The position numbers and the translations under genes are program-made. From the NCBI GenBank assembly GCA_001778375.1, contig MFGV01000086.1, positions 1 to 63,311 of the forward strand: a stretch of DNA of 63,311 nucleotides, written 5' to 3'. Every line of letters begins with the position of its first letter. Within the stretch, counting starts at the first letter, position 1. Positions 7,109 through 15,886 of this stretch are shown one piece after another. The notes below the pieces were generated by a model. The model searched no databases. It worked only from the letters and a program-made list of their open reading frames with translations, and was not told the origin of the DNA. Origin of the DNA: Candidatus Firestonebacteria bacterium RIFOXYD2_FULL_39_29 (GTDB taxonomy: Bacteria; Oederibacteriota; D2-FULL-39-29).

Positions 7109-7819
7109 ATGTTTATCTTTATTCGTCTTCTGGCGGCGCATTTGATTGCAGATTTTCTGCTCCAGACTGACAGGGTGTTTAAAATAAAGGTTAAATACAA
7201 ATGGGGAGTGCTTTTGCACGGAGGCATCGTTGCTTTTACAACTGCTGTTTTTCTTCTTCCCTATCTTTCAAATACGATAATTATGTGTCTTTTCATTTTG
7301 GGTGCACTGGTTCATATCTTCCAGGATAAAGCAAAAATAACTTATAATTTGCAGATAGAAAAGAATAATCTCTGGACTTTCTTGCTCGATCAGTTTGGTC
7401 ATATTTCGGTACTGGTAATTATCAGCTACGGTGCTTTAAATCTTGACCGTCCCGTTTATCCCGGACCTGCGTGGCTTGACATGATATACAAAAACGACCA
7501 GATAATGTATTTCGCTATCTGGTTTGTCTTGATTACCTATACTACTGCAATAATGCAGGAGTACATAAAAAAAATTATTACCGGCGATACGAAAGAAAAA
7601 ATAATCTGGCCCACGCCCGGGCAGAAATATTTAGAGATTCTTGAGCGGGCGTTGATTTCTCTTTGTATATTTTTGGGAAGCTTTTGGTATGCCGGCGCAA
7701 TCGCAGCTGCCATTGCGGGCTACTTGTTAGTCAGAGCAAAAAAATCACCTGTACTCAATTACCAAGTAGGTACAATTCTTGCAGTAATAATCGGTTTTCT
7801 GATGAAGCTTACCGTCTAA
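7109..7819 (+). CDS. DUF3307 membrane protein
   Basis: A 236-residue inner-membrane protein with about six hydrophobic segments. The N-terminus RLLAAHLIADFLLQTDRV and the following WGVLLHGGIVAFTT match DUF3307, a family with a conserved His/Asp-containing start and unknown function. AGGAGG at 7092-7097 is 11 nt before the ATG, slightly long. Family members often sit beside SatD-like or HTH proteins; here the neighbours are a PLP enzyme and aminopeptidases, which does not help. Confidence 0.8.
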   Translation: MFIFIRLLAAHLIADFLLQTDRVFKIKVKYKWGVLLHGGIVAFTTAVFLLPYLSNTIIMCLFILGALVHIFQDKAKITYNLQIEKNNLWTFLLDQFGHISVLVIISYGALNLDRPVYPGPAWLDMIYKNDQIMYFAIWFVLITYTTAIMQEYIKKIITGDTKEKIIWPTPGQKYLEILERALISLCIFLGSFWYAGAIAAAIAGYLLVRAKKSPVLNYQVGTILAVIIGFLMKLTV

Positions 7820-7825
7820 AAGAAA

Positions 7826-7875
7826 AATTTACAATTGACGATTTAAGGTGGGCAGAAAAAACACTCTGCCAAATA
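7826..7875 (+). repeat. Intergenic repeat with GGCAG/CTGCC hairpin, copy H2
   Basis: The words aatttacaattgacgattta and aggtg are followed by the hairpin GGCAG-aaaaaacact-CTGCC and then aaata. It is nearly the same as the copy at 3890-3944 and lies, as that one does, just after the stop of a membrane-protein gene. Confidence 0.65.
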
Positions 7876-7976
7876 TTATAATAATGCCTTAATGTAAACC
7901 GTTAATAATGTTCTATCTTGTAACCTTTTAACACTTCCTATATGTCTCCGCCGAATAAATTCTTAAAGGAGTTGCA

Positions 7977-9059
7977 ATGAGTAAAGAAAGTATCTTGTTG
8001 ATTAAAGAACTGACAGATGCACGCGGTATTTCCGGTTATGAAAAAGAAGTAAGTGTAATAATGGAAAGACACTTGGAATCCTTGACAAATATAACAAGGG
8101 ATCGTCTTGGTTCTGTTATTTTTGAAAAGAAAAGCGGAGCCGGAAATAATACGCCAAAAATAATGATTCCCGGGCACATGGATGAGATTGGCTTTATGGT
8201 TAGATTTGTTACAGAAGAGGGATTTATAAAATTTATTCCGATTGGCGGCTGGTATGATCAGGTAATACTTTCACAGAGAGTCATAATAAGAACAAGTAAA
8301 GGGGACATTCTTGGAGTAGTCGGAAGCAAGCCTCCGCATATTATGACAAAAGAAGAACGTTCTAAAGTTCTTGAGAAAAAAGATATGTTTATTGATGTCG
8401 GTGCTTCTTCGAAAAAAGAGGCAGAGGAGGAGTTTGGAATAATGCCGGGGGATCCAATTATTCCGGACTGTCCATTTACTCCGATGAAGAATAAAAAATT
8501 ATTCATGGCTAAAGCACTTGATAACAGGGTCGGCTGTGCTTTGGTTGTGGATATTATTAAAGCACTTGTAAAAGTTAAGCATCCAAATATAGTATACGGT
8601 GTCGGGACGGTACAGGAAGAGATTGGAAGTCGAGGTGCCAAAACCTCGGCTTTTTCAATAAATCCGGATGTGTGTCTGGTTGCCGAAATAGGAGTTGCAA
8701 ACGATGTCCCGGGTACGGCGTCTGATCAAATCATAGGCAAGCTGGGAAAGGGACCGAGTATTTCTATTATTGACGGCGGAATGATTCCAAATATAAAACT
8801 CAGGGATTTGTCAGTTTCAATAGCCAAAAAAAATAAAATCCCGATGCAATTCACTACCTTAACCGGAGGGGGTACGGATGGCGGATCTGTGCATTTGAAC
8901 GCGACAGGGGTTCCCAGTCTCTATATTGCGGTACCTATAAGATATATTCACACTCATGTCGGAATAATCAATATTGATGACTACGAAAATACTTTAAAAC
9001 TTATGCTGGCTCTCATCAAGGTACTTGATACCAAAACGGTAAAAGGTTTGACGGCGTGA
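7977..9059 (+). CDS. M42 family metallo-aminopeptidase, first of tandem pair
   Basis: Dinuclear metal aminopeptidase of family M42 (TET/glutamyl-aminopeptidase type), cytoplasmic, trimming oligopeptides from proteasome-like proteases. Metal ligands are visible: His67 in IPGHMDEIGF, Asp in KALDNRVGC, Glu-Glu in VQEEIGSRGA, Glu in VAEIGVANDVPG and the C-terminal His in IHTHVGIINIDDYE. 360 residues is family-normal. AGGAG precedes the ATG. It overlaps its paralog downstream by 4 nt. Confidence 0.92.
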   Translation: MSKESILLIKELTDARGISGYEKEVSVIMERHLESLTNITRDRLGSVIFEKKSGAGNNTPKIMIPGHMDEIGFMVRFVTEEGFIKFIPIGGWYDQVILSQRVIIRTSKGDILGVVGSKPPHIMTKEERSKVLEKKDMFIDVGASSKKEAEEEFGIMPGDPIIPDCPFTPMKNKKLFMAKALDNRVGCALVVDIIKALVKVKHPNIVYGVGTVQEEIGSRGAKTSAFSINPDVCLVAEIGVANDVPGTASDQIIGKLGKGPSISIIDGGMIPNIKLRDLSVSIAKKNKIPMQFTTLTGGGTDGGSVHLNATGVPSLYIAVPIRYIHTHVGIINIDDYENTLKLMLALIKVLDTKTVKGLTA

Positions 9060-10129
9060 CAATTACTTCCGTTGAGCTTCTAAAGAAATTATCTGAAGCC
9101 GATGGTCCTTCAGGTTATGAAAAAGAAGTAAAAGACCTTCTCTTTGAATACATGAAAAACAACGGGGAAGTTTCTAATGATAAACTCGGGAGTTTGATCT
9201 GTAAAAAAAAAGGAACTCAATCTAAACCAGCCGTAATGCTTACCGCACATATGGATGAAATTGGTTTTATGGTTAAGCATATTGCCGAAAACGGTTTTAT
9301 TAATTTCTTGCCTCTGGGTGGATGGGCCGCTCAAGTTTTACCTGCGAAAAGAGTCAAGATAAAGACGGTCAAAGGGGATGTCATAGGAATTATCGGAAGC
9401 AAACCTCCTCATCTTATGACAGCGGAGGAAGAAAATAAACCATTAATGTTAGAAAGTCTTTTTATTGATATAGGCGCTTCGACAAAAGCAGAGGCTCTTG
9501 AATTTGGAGTAAAAATCGGAGATCCTGTGGTGCCGGTGACTGAGTTTTTTCAGATGCAAAATAAAAATATTCTTCTCGGAAAAGCGTTTGATGACCGTGT
9601 CGGCTGTGCGGTGATGGTAAAAGTTATGAATAATCTGAAAAATGAAAAGCATTATAACTGCGTCTATGGGGTTGCTGCTGTACAGGAGGAAGTGGGGCAT
9701 AGAGGAGGCACGACCAGTACCTTTATGGTAGATCCCGATGTTGCTATTGTCCTTGAATGCCGCATTGCCAATGATTTTCCGGGCGTTGAAAAAAACGATC
9801 TATACAGCTCCCTGGGAAAAGGCGCTTTAATTACTTTTTATGATCCGGGAATGATCCCAAATTTAAAATTAAGGAACCTGGTGGTTGAAACGGCCAGGGA
9901 AGAAAAGATACCTTATCAGGCCTATACCGTAAATACCGGCAATACGGATGCTGCGGTAATTCATAAGAACAGAAGCGGTGTTCCAACAATCGTAATAGGA
10001 GTCCCAACAAGATACTTTCACAGCCACGCAGCAATAATCAATCTTGACGATTTTGAAGCAGCCGTAAAATTAGTAACAGCCGTCATTATAAAGATGGATG
10101 CTAAGACAGTGAACGGTTTTACGGAGTAA
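9056..10129 (+). CDS. M42 family metallo-aminopeptidase, second of tandem pair
   Basis: A paralog of the upstream gene with the same layout: His65 in LTAHMDEIGF, KAFDDRVGC, VQEEVGHRGG, VLECRIANDFPG and a C-terminal FHSHAAIINLDDFE. It starts with GTG overlapping the previous stop (GTGA). Both copies keep all ligands, so both are probably active. M42 enzymes assemble as dodecamers, and co-expressed paralogs can form mixed complexes with different specificities, as known for archaeal TET proteins; that this applies here is inference. Confidence 0.92.
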   Translation: MTITSVELLKKLSEADGPSGYEKEVKDLLFEYMKNNGEVSNDKLGSLICKKKGTQSKPAVMLTAHMDEIGFMVKHIAENGFINFLPLGGWAAQVLPAKRVKIKTVKGDVIGIIGSKPPHLMTAEEENKPLMLESLFIDIGASTKAEALEFGVKIGDPVVPVTEFFQMQNKNILLGKAFDDRVGCAVMVKVMNNLKNEKHYNCVYGVAAVQEEVGHRGGTTSTFMVDPDVAIVLECRIANDFPGVEKNDLYSSLGKGALITFYDPGMIPNLKLRNLVVETAREEKIPYQAYTVNTGNTDAAVIHKNRSGVPTIVIGVPTRYFHSHAAIINLDDFEAAVKLVTAVIIKMDAKTVNGFTE

Positions 10130-10138
10130 AAACGAAAG

Positions 10139-10292
10139 GTTGCACGTTCCACGTTTACACGTTACTCACGTTCTTTTTAAGGGTGTTATTATATATAAAA
10201 AAAGCGAAAACAACGGTTTTATTAGTGTTTTATTTAATAATAACACATTAATGTTGAACGTTAGTAACGTGAGCAACGTGTAACGTTCTAAC
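10139..10292. repeat. Inverted-repeat element, 'acgtta' family, copy C
   Basis: The left arm 10139-10194 (runs of cgttccacgtttacacgtta, then ctcacgtt, then TGTTATTA) pairs with the right arm 10235-10292 (TAATAACA, then acgttagtaacgtgagcaac, then gtgtaacgttctaac). About 40 nt of AT-rich DNA separates the arms. The right half recurs alone at 38857-38912 with only a few substitutions. Confidence 0.75.
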
Positions 10293-10312
10293 AATTTTAA
10301 AGTGCTCTTTAA

Positions 10313-10341
10313 TTGCAAGTTTGGATCTTTTATGTTAATAT
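10313..10341 (+). promoter_or_regulatory. Promoter TTGCAA-17-TAATAT, leaderless start
   Basis: TTGCAA (10313-10318) and TAATAT (10336-10341) are 17 nt apart. Transcription would start close to the ATG at 10348, 6 nt after the -10 box, giving little or no 5' leader. Confidence 0.5.
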
Positions 10342-10347
10342 AGCTTT

Positions 10348-11796
10348 ATGATAAAAGGATTTATGAAAAAAGCCTTAGTTTTATTGTTTTTAATGCCGAT
10401 TTTCCTGTATTCTGCTCTAAATACAGGATCTTCCGCTGCTTCTTTCCTTAAAATTAATGTCGGTGCCAGGAGTTCTGCTATGGGCGGAGCTTTTACAGGT
10501 ATTGCGGGAGACAATGAAGCAGTACTTCTTAATCCCGCCGGTCTGGCTCTAGTTAGCGTTCCAGAAATTTTAGGCGGGCACATAATTTGGTTCTCCGATA
10601 TGTCTATTGAGCATGCTCAGTTTGCCCTTCCTCTCAATAAAACCGTTGTTCTCGGTCTTGGTTTTATATATATGAATAATGGTGTCTTTGATGCGTATAC
10701 TTCCGGTGCGGTGGCCGCGGGTACTTTCACCGCTTATGATCTCTCTGCCGGAATATCGCTTGGAGTTAAAATTACAGATTTTATTTTTACCGGTATTTCA
10801 ATTAAATATATAGCGGATAGTATAGAAACCGCTTCTTCATCAAGTTACGCTGCTGATGTTGGTTTTATTTTTCATGAACTGGTGCCCGGGATTTCTTTGG
10901 GTGTTTCGTTTTTAAATTTTGGAACTCCCGTGATGCTGGGTTCAATTGCAGAACGGCTGCCAAGGTGTGTCCGTGCGGGTTTTGCGTTTTCGCCTTCACC
11001 TGAAGCGGTGATTACTGTTGACGGGGTTTCTTACCCCTGGGAGGGAGATCTCAACATTGGGGTAGGTATGGAACTTTATATTCATGAAAAGATTGTATGT
11101 TTAAGAGCCGGTTACATTTATCCCCTTAATACAAAAGTAACTGATTATATTTCAGGTCTTAGCGCCGGTATCGGAGTTAATATTGCACCTCTGACTTTTA
11201 ACTATGCGCTGGTCCCAAACAGTGAGATGGGGTATTTGCATCGTATTTCTGTAGCTTATGCTTTTGGTGCAAAAAAGAATGCGAAAGCCCCGGCAGAACA
11301 AAATAAACCGAAAATTTCTGTACCTGCTCCGGTTTTAGTGGTGGCGCCTCCTGCTTCTGTTCCAACTCTGCCCATTGAACCGCCTGCCCCTATTGTTCTT
11401 CCCTCTAGAACACAAAAATCCGGACAGAAGGTTGCTGTTCTTAGGCAGTTTACCTCTAAAACTATAAATGACTCACAGCGTCGTTCGATGTTTGAAATCA
11501 TTAAAGCAGGGCTTCTTAATTCTAAAGCGATAAAGACTTTACTTGTAGATACTGCCGATTTACTTCCTGAAGAGCTTAATTCCATTGCTGTTATCACCGG
11601 GAGTATAGAAAAGAAAAATGATTTAATTTCAGTGAAAGCAGTACTTTATGAACCCTTGGGCAATAAAGAATTGACTGCTTTTACTTCAGAAGCCAAGTCA
11701 CTTATAGATATTCATTTGAAAGCAAATGAGCTTGCCAAAAAGATAGAACAATATCTGGTTCAAATGGTAAACGAAAAACAAACTCCTGAAAAATGA
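10348..11796 (+). CDS. PorV/PorQ-like outer-membrane protein with C-terminal periplasmic domain
   Basis: A secreted protein of the PorV/UPF0164 beta-barrel group. A signal peptide ends near SALN. Then SFLKINVGARSSAMGGAFTG and NEAVLLNPAGLA, both hallmark N-terminal motifs, begin a barrel to about residue 310. A Pro/Ala-rich linker (about 320-370) leads to an alpha/beta domain starting GQKVAVLRQF that resembles FlgO/CsgG-type periplasmic domains. An alternative ATG at 10363 would give a shorter signal peptide; the promoter spacing favours 10348. It overlaps the next gene by 4 nt. Confidence 0.8.
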   Translation: MIKGFMKKALVLLFLMPIFLYSALNTGSSAASFLKINVGARSSAMGGAFTGIAGDNEAVLLNPAGLALVSVPEILGGHIIWFSDMSIEHAQFALPLNKTVVLGLGFIYMNNGVFDAYTSGAVAAGTFTAYDLSAGISLGVKITDFIFTGISIKYIADSIETASSSSYAADVGFIFHELVPGISLGVSFLNFGTPVMLGSIAERLPRCVRAGFAFSPSPEAVITVDGVSYPWEGDLNIGVGMELYIHEKIVCLRAGYIYPLNTKVTDYISGLSAGIGVNIAPLTFNYALVPNSEMGYLHRISVAYAFGAKKNAKAPAEQNKPKISVPAPVLVVAPPASVPTLPIEPPAPIVLPSRTQKSGQKVAVLRQFTSKTINDSQRRSMFEIIKAGLLNSKAIKTLLVDTADLLPEELNSIAVITGSIEKKNDLISVKAVLYEPLGNKELTAFTSEAKSLIDIHLKANELAKKIEQYLVQMVNEKQTPEK

Positions 11797-13556
11797 AAAA
11801 ATGCAAAGTAATATTTCAACCTGAAGGGAAAAAAGTTCAGACCGTATCCGGTGTTACAATAGCAGCGCTTGCGGCAGAATGCGGAGTTCGCCTTGAAGTT
11901 CCGTGTGGAGCCGTCGGAAAGTGCGGTAAATGCAGGGTGGAAGTGTCAAAGGGAGAGGGTGTTTCTGCTCCTGATGGCGAAGAAACTGCTTTACTTTCAA
12001 AGGAAGAATTAGAAAAAGGGATAAGACTTGCCTGCAGGACCAAAATAACAGGAAACACTGTTATTTCTATACCCCGTTCCAGCCGTCTTCAAACCCAGAA
12101 AATATTGGATGTTGGGATACAGACCGAAGTAAAATTAGTGCCTGCTGTAAAGAAAATATTTTACAAAGAATCTCCGGGGGAAAGCGATTTGCCGGTGAAA
12201 TTTTCCGGAAATATTGGTGAACTTGCAAACAGTACTATGGTTTTTTCTACGGCGGATAGCGAACTCCTGACCATTGAACATGGGGACACCACTGCAATAC
12301 TCTATGGAATGGCTTTTGATGTCGGAACAACTACGGTTGTCGGAACTCTGGTGGATTTAAAGACCGGAACGGTAAAAGCGACCGCGGCGGATATGAATCC
12401 TCAGGTGGTTTACGGGGATGATGTTATTTCCCGGCTTAATTTTTGTCTGGAAAATAAGAACGGACTTGCAGAGTTAAACAAAAAGGTTGTAGATGTTATT
12501 AATAAACTTATAAAAGAAGCCTGCAAAGAAGCTAAAACAACCCCGGATAATATTTATGACATAATTCTATGCGGCAACACGACGATGGAACACCTGCTTT
12601 TGAAAACCGATCCCAAACCTTTGGCTACGTATCCTTTTATTTCAACCCTCACGCAGAGTATGAACAAAAGAAAAGCCTCCGAAATAGGCGTAAATATCAA
12701 TAAAAAATCCTATGTCAGGATTTTTCCCGTTATTGGCGGGTGGGTCGGGGGAGATACTCTTGGAGTTATCCTTGCAACCAATCTTTACAAGACAACGCAT
12801 ATGAAACTTGCAATAGATATAGGAACAAACGGGGAAGTGGTTCTCGGAAATAAAGACCGTCTTGTTGCGGCTTCCTGTGCCGCAGGGCCTGCATTTGAAG
12901 GAGCGCACATTCGTTCAGGCATGCGCGCCAGTAAAGGGGCCATTGAGAAGATAGATCTTTTAGACGGCAGGATTATTTGTCAAACTATAGGGGATGCGGC
13001 TCCTGTAGGATTTTGCGGGAGCGGACTTATTGATGCGATGGCACTTCTAGTGGAAAACGGGATAGTGGAAGATACCGGAAGGATAAAAGATAAAAGCGAA
13101 CTGCCGGCAGAGCTTCCCGCAGAGATAAAAGAAAAGCTTGTAGAGCATGAAAATGGAAATGAATTTATGTTTACAGGTTCTATAAGCTTAAATCAAAAAG
13201 ACGTGCGTGAAATCCAGCTGGCAAAAGGCGCAATGCTTGCCGGTATTAAGATATTAATGAATGAATTGGGGATCAAAGCGGACGACATTGTGGAAATTCT
13301 TCTTGCCGGAGCCTTTGGTAATTACATCCGAGCAGAAAAAGCCCTTGCCATTGGACTTATTCCTCAAGTAGCGCTTAAAAAAATAATTTTCTGCGGTAAC
13401 GCCGCCGAGGAAGGCGCAAGAAAAGCACTACTTTCAATAGACCTGAGAAAAGATGTGGAAGAAATCGCAAAAGCAGTAAAATATGTAGACCTGTCGGCTA
13501 GTCCGTTGTTTCAGGACATATTTGCGGAGTCAATGATGTTCCATAGGAACATCTGA
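11793..13556 (+). CDS. ASKHA-domain ferredoxin (DUF4445, RACo-like corrinoid activator)
   Basis: A 587-residue cytoplasmic protein. The N-terminal plant-type [2Fe-2S] domain has Cys38, Cys44, Cys47 and Cys81 (CGAVGKCGKC, then LACRTK). After a linker comes an actin-like ATPase region with FDVGTTTVVGTLVDL, IDIGTNGEVVLG and LLAGAFGNYIRAEKAL. This is the build of RACo, the activator that reduces Co(II) corrinoid proteins using ATP. It overlaps the PorV-like gene (ATGA), an odd partner. A cobalamin-type riboswitch at the window end also points to corrinoid use in this genome. Confidence 0.88.
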   Translation: MKKCKVIFQPEGKKVQTVSGVTIAALAAECGVRLEVPCGAVGKCGKCRVEVSKGEGVSAPDGEETALLSKEELEKGIRLACRTKITGNTVISIPRSSRLQTQKILDVGIQTEVKLVPAVKKIFYKESPGESDLPVKFSGNIGELANSTMVFSTADSELLTIEHGDTTAILYGMAFDVGTTTVVGTLVDLKTGTVKATAADMNPQVVYGDDVISRLNFCLENKNGLAELNKKVVDVINKLIKEACKEAKTTPDNIYDIILCGNTTMEHLLLKTDPKPLATYPFISTLTQSMNKRKASEIGVNINKKSYVRIFPVIGGWVGGDTLGVILATNLYKTTHMKLAIDIGTNGEVVLGNKDRLVAASCAAGPAFEGAHIRSGMRASKGAIEKIDLLDGRIICQTIGDAAPVGFCGSGLIDAMALLVENGIVEDTGRIKDKSELPAELPAEIKEKLVEHENGNEFMFTGSISLNQKDVREIQLAKGAMLAGIKILMNELGIKADDIVEILLAGAFGNYIRAEKALAIGLIPQVALKKIIFCGNAAEEGARKALLSIDLRKDVEEIAKAVKYVDLSASPLFQDIFAESMMFHRNI

Positions 13557-13562
13557 TATCAC

Positions 13563-13590
13563 ATCCGCCAGTCAAATAAGGCGGATCTTT
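13563..13590 (+). terminator. Possible terminator after the RACo-like gene
   Basis: A perfect 7-bp stem ATCCGCC (13563-13569)/GGCGGAT (13580-13586) is followed by CTTTT. The same GGCGG/CCGCC core occurs in several intergenic repeats, so this may be a repeat acting as a terminator. Confidence 0.5.
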
Positions 13591-13671
13591 TGAAGAGATT
13601 TTAAGTGAGATGGCACAGATAGTAAAATAAGAATAAAAAATTTAAGTTTTAAAATGCATTTTAAAAATATT

Positions 13672-13727
13672 GGCGGAGCTTTTTCCGCCTTCATTAAATT
13701 GTCAGTCGTCATTTGTCAATAGTCAAT
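13672..13727 (+). repeat. GGCGGA/TCCGCC hairpin plus 'gtcaatagtcaat' words
   Basis: GGCGGA-gctttt-TCCGCC (13672-13689) is followed by ttgtcagtcgtcatttgtca and atagtcaatg. It has the same two parts as elements B and E (a GGCGG hairpin next to 'tagtca' words) but only one arm is visible. Confidence 0.5.
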
Positions 13728-13745
13728 GTATTAAAGGGGAGTTTT

Positions 13746-15083
13746 ATGAAAAAGCTTATAATTACAGCTCTGATAGCGGCATTCGCCTTCGCCGGTTGTT
13801 CTACGCAAAAGGCCGAGACTAAACGTTACACACAGGAACGGGAAGAGGTGGTACGGAAGGCGACGCTTAACGACGGGGTGTCTTTGATAACAAAAGAGAT
13901 TGGGAACGGTGTGACATCTTTTTCTGTCTGGTTTAAGACCGGCTCCAGGAATGAATCGGACGCGGACAGCGGTATTTCACATTTTATAGAGCATCTTATT
14001 TTCAAGGGGAGTAAGACAGGTAAAGTTAATGACCTCTCAAAGACTATAGAGGGTCTGGGCGGTCATCTTAATGGCGCAACTTCCCATGATTTTACTTACT
14101 ATTACTTTACCATAGCCTCAAAGTTTGCAGATACTGCCATGGATGGGATGATGGATTGCCTTATTAATCCCGCTTTTGATGCCGGAGAGATTGGAAAAGA
14201 ACGCAAGGTTGTTATCGAAGAGATTGTGAGGAAACAGGATAATCCTTACGGTTATTTATTCGAAAAAATATCGGAAGTTTCTTATGCTTCTCATCCTTAT
14301 AGACGCCCGGTTATCGGTACTAAGGAAATAATTGCGAATGTCAGCCGGGATACGCTTGTAAAATATTACAGCGATCATTACACTCCGGAAAATATGGTGA
14401 TAGTCGCAGTCGGGGATTTTGATACTAAAGAACTTACCGGAGAGATAATGAAATATTTTAGGGGCGGAGAAAAAAATACAAGCACGGCTCTCGGACATAT
14501 CAAGGGTGATTTTAAAAACGGAAAAATAGAAGAAGAGTCGCATTTTAAGCAGACTTATCAGGCTTACTCCTGGCTTGCTCCGAATGTAGAAAGTCCGGAT
14601 ACTTACGCAATGGATGTTTTATCCATAGCTCTAGGGCAGGGAATGAGCAGCCGGCTTTATCGTCAGGTTAAAGAAAATAAACAGCTTTGCCACAGCATAA
14701 GCGCAAACTACTCCACAATGAAAGATGAAGGCCTTTTTATAGTTTTGGGTGAACTTGAATATGATAATAAGGGAAAATTTAGATCAGCAATTATGGAAGA
14801 GATAGAAAAAGTCAAGAAAGAGGGAATCCCCCAGGCTGAACTGGATAAAGTCATCACTGTCATTGAAAACGGCTATATTTTTGAACATGAAACAAACGAA
14901 GCCGTGGGCCATTCCCTGGGCTATTACGAAGTCATCTCGAGCTACAAGCAGGAACTGACCTATGTGGACAATATTAGAGCCGTAAAAACAGAAGACGTAA
15001 AGCGTGTAGCCGAAAAATATTTGGCAGGAGACCCTGCGGAAGCGGGGCTGAGGCAGAGTGAGAAAAGTGGAAAAAGTGAGTAA
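13746..15083 (+). CDS. M16 family zinc protease, predicted lipoprotein (catalytic subunit)
   Basis: Peptidase of the pitrilysin/mitochondrial-processing family. The start at 13746 is chosen because GGGGAG (13737-13742) precedes it and it opens a lipoprotein signal ending in AFAGC-S. The inverted zinc motif HxxEH is present as HFIEHLIFKGS (about 78-87), with the downstream acidic ligand region near EERKVVIEEI. A C-terminal M16 lobe (LGQGMSSRLYRQVKE) follows; 445 residues is one M16 unit. It likely pairs with the gene at 15887-17185, which lacks the zinc motif. The Cys anchor places it in the envelope. Confidence 0.9.
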   Translation: MKKLIITALIAAFAFAGCSTQKAETKRYTQEREEVVRKATLNDGVSLITKEIGNGVTSFSVWFKTGSRNESDADSGISHFIEHLIFKGSKTGKVNDLSKTIEGLGGHLNGATSHDFTYYYFTIASKFADTAMDGMMDCLINPAFDAGEIGKERKVVIEEIVRKQDNPYGYLFEKISEVSYASHPYRRPVIGTKEIIANVSRDTLVKYYSDHYTPENMVIVAVGDFDTKELTGEIMKYFRGGEKNTSTALGHIKGDFKNGKIEEESHFKQTYQAYSWLAPNVESPDTYAMDVLSIALGQGMSSRLYRQVKENKQLCHSISANYSTMKDEGLFIVLGELEYDNKGKFRSAIMEEIEKVKKEGIPQAELDKVITVIENGYIFEHETNEAVGHSLGYYEVISSYKQELTYVDNIRAVKTEDVKRVAEKYLAGDPAEAGLRQSEKSGKSE

Positions 15084-15089
15084 AGTTTT

Positions 15090-15605
15090 TCAAAAGTAGT
15101 ATTTTACTCCTAGGGCGAAGACGGAGATGTTTATCTGATTTAAGGTTGTTGTTTGGGTGGGGGTTTCGGTTACAACATAAGAAAGATCTACGCCGCCTCC
15201 TATGGAAAAGCTTATGTTCTTAAAGGCGTCTACGGGGAACAGCTCTAAAAGCAACCAGAGTCCGGGGGAATAAGTGATTGTGAGATTAGGATTTTGTGTC
15301 GGATCCCGTCTGTAAAAAAACTCCGGAGTAAGCTCCAGCAAGGCATTATCCTGTCTTGTTATAACTATGGGTAATTTTATTTTTCCCGCATAACCCCTGA
15401 AAGAATAATCATGGATAGCCGTAGTGTCAAAATTCAAAGTAACTTCCGTTCCAATGGAGTCGCTAAACCAGTAAATAGCCCCCAGCCCTTTTCTTTCATA
15501 ATCCTCATACCAGATAGAAACCCCCGCCTTCCCTGAAACGGAAACCTTCTCCGCCCCTAACACTGCAGTACAAAGAATAACTGAAACAAGCAATAGTTTT
15601 TTCAT
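15090..15605 (-). CDS. Small predicted outer-membrane beta-barrel protein
   Basis: A signal peptide (MKKLLLVSVILCTAVLGA) precedes about 150 residues of alternating hydrophobic/polar strands, and the protein ends in KYYF, a C-terminal aromatic typical of BAM-inserted barrels. No family is recognised. At 171 residues it could form an 8-strand barrel. It converges on the M16 gene with 6 nt between stops. A TGTTATAAT box ends 6 nt upstream of its ATG, suggesting a leaderless message. Confidence 0.6.
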   Translation of the reverse strand: MKKLLLVSVILCTAVLGAEKVSVSGKAGVSIWYEDYERKGLGAIYWFSDSIGTEVTLNFDTTAIHDYSFRGYAGKIKLPIVITRQDNALLELTPEFFYRRDPTQNPNLTITYSPGLWLLLELFPVDAFKNISFSIGGGVDLSYVVTETPTQTTTLNQINISVFALGVKYYF

Positions 15606-15611
15606 ATTTTA

Positions 15612-15620
15612 ATTATAACA
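15612..15620 (-). promoter_or_regulatory. Extended -10 promoter of the beta-barrel gene
   Basis: On the minus strand TGTTATAAT is followed by 6 nt and then the ATG at 15605-15603. There is no clear -35 box, but the TGn extension supports promoter activity. The spacing predicts a leaderless transcript. Confidence 0.55.
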
Positions 15621-15822
15621 CAAAAAAAGAAGAAAGACATCCCTGATAACTCCTGTAAATACTGAGAATTTTATTACTCTTGCTTTAGCCCGTAGATGAT
15701 GTTGATTCTATACAGATGCTTTTTTACCCTAAGAAAACCAGGAAATTTCTGTGAAAAAATGAAAAATTCTTCAAAAGACCTTCAGAAATCAATAAAATAT
15801 TCAAAATTGGGGTATAAAAGGG

Positions 15823-15852
15823 TTGAAATAACCATGTATGGAGTTATATAAT
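15823..15852 (+). promoter_or_regulatory. Promoter TTGAAA-18-TATAAT ahead of the PTS/rpoN operon
   Basis: TTGAAA (15823-15828) and TATAAT (15847-15852) are 18 nt apart. The expected start near 15859 leaves a leader of about 28 nt before the first gene of a run of closely packed genes that continues to 29738. Confidence 0.55.
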
Positions 15853-15886
15853 ATGGTTAGTATTTATTTATGACTTACAGATTTAA

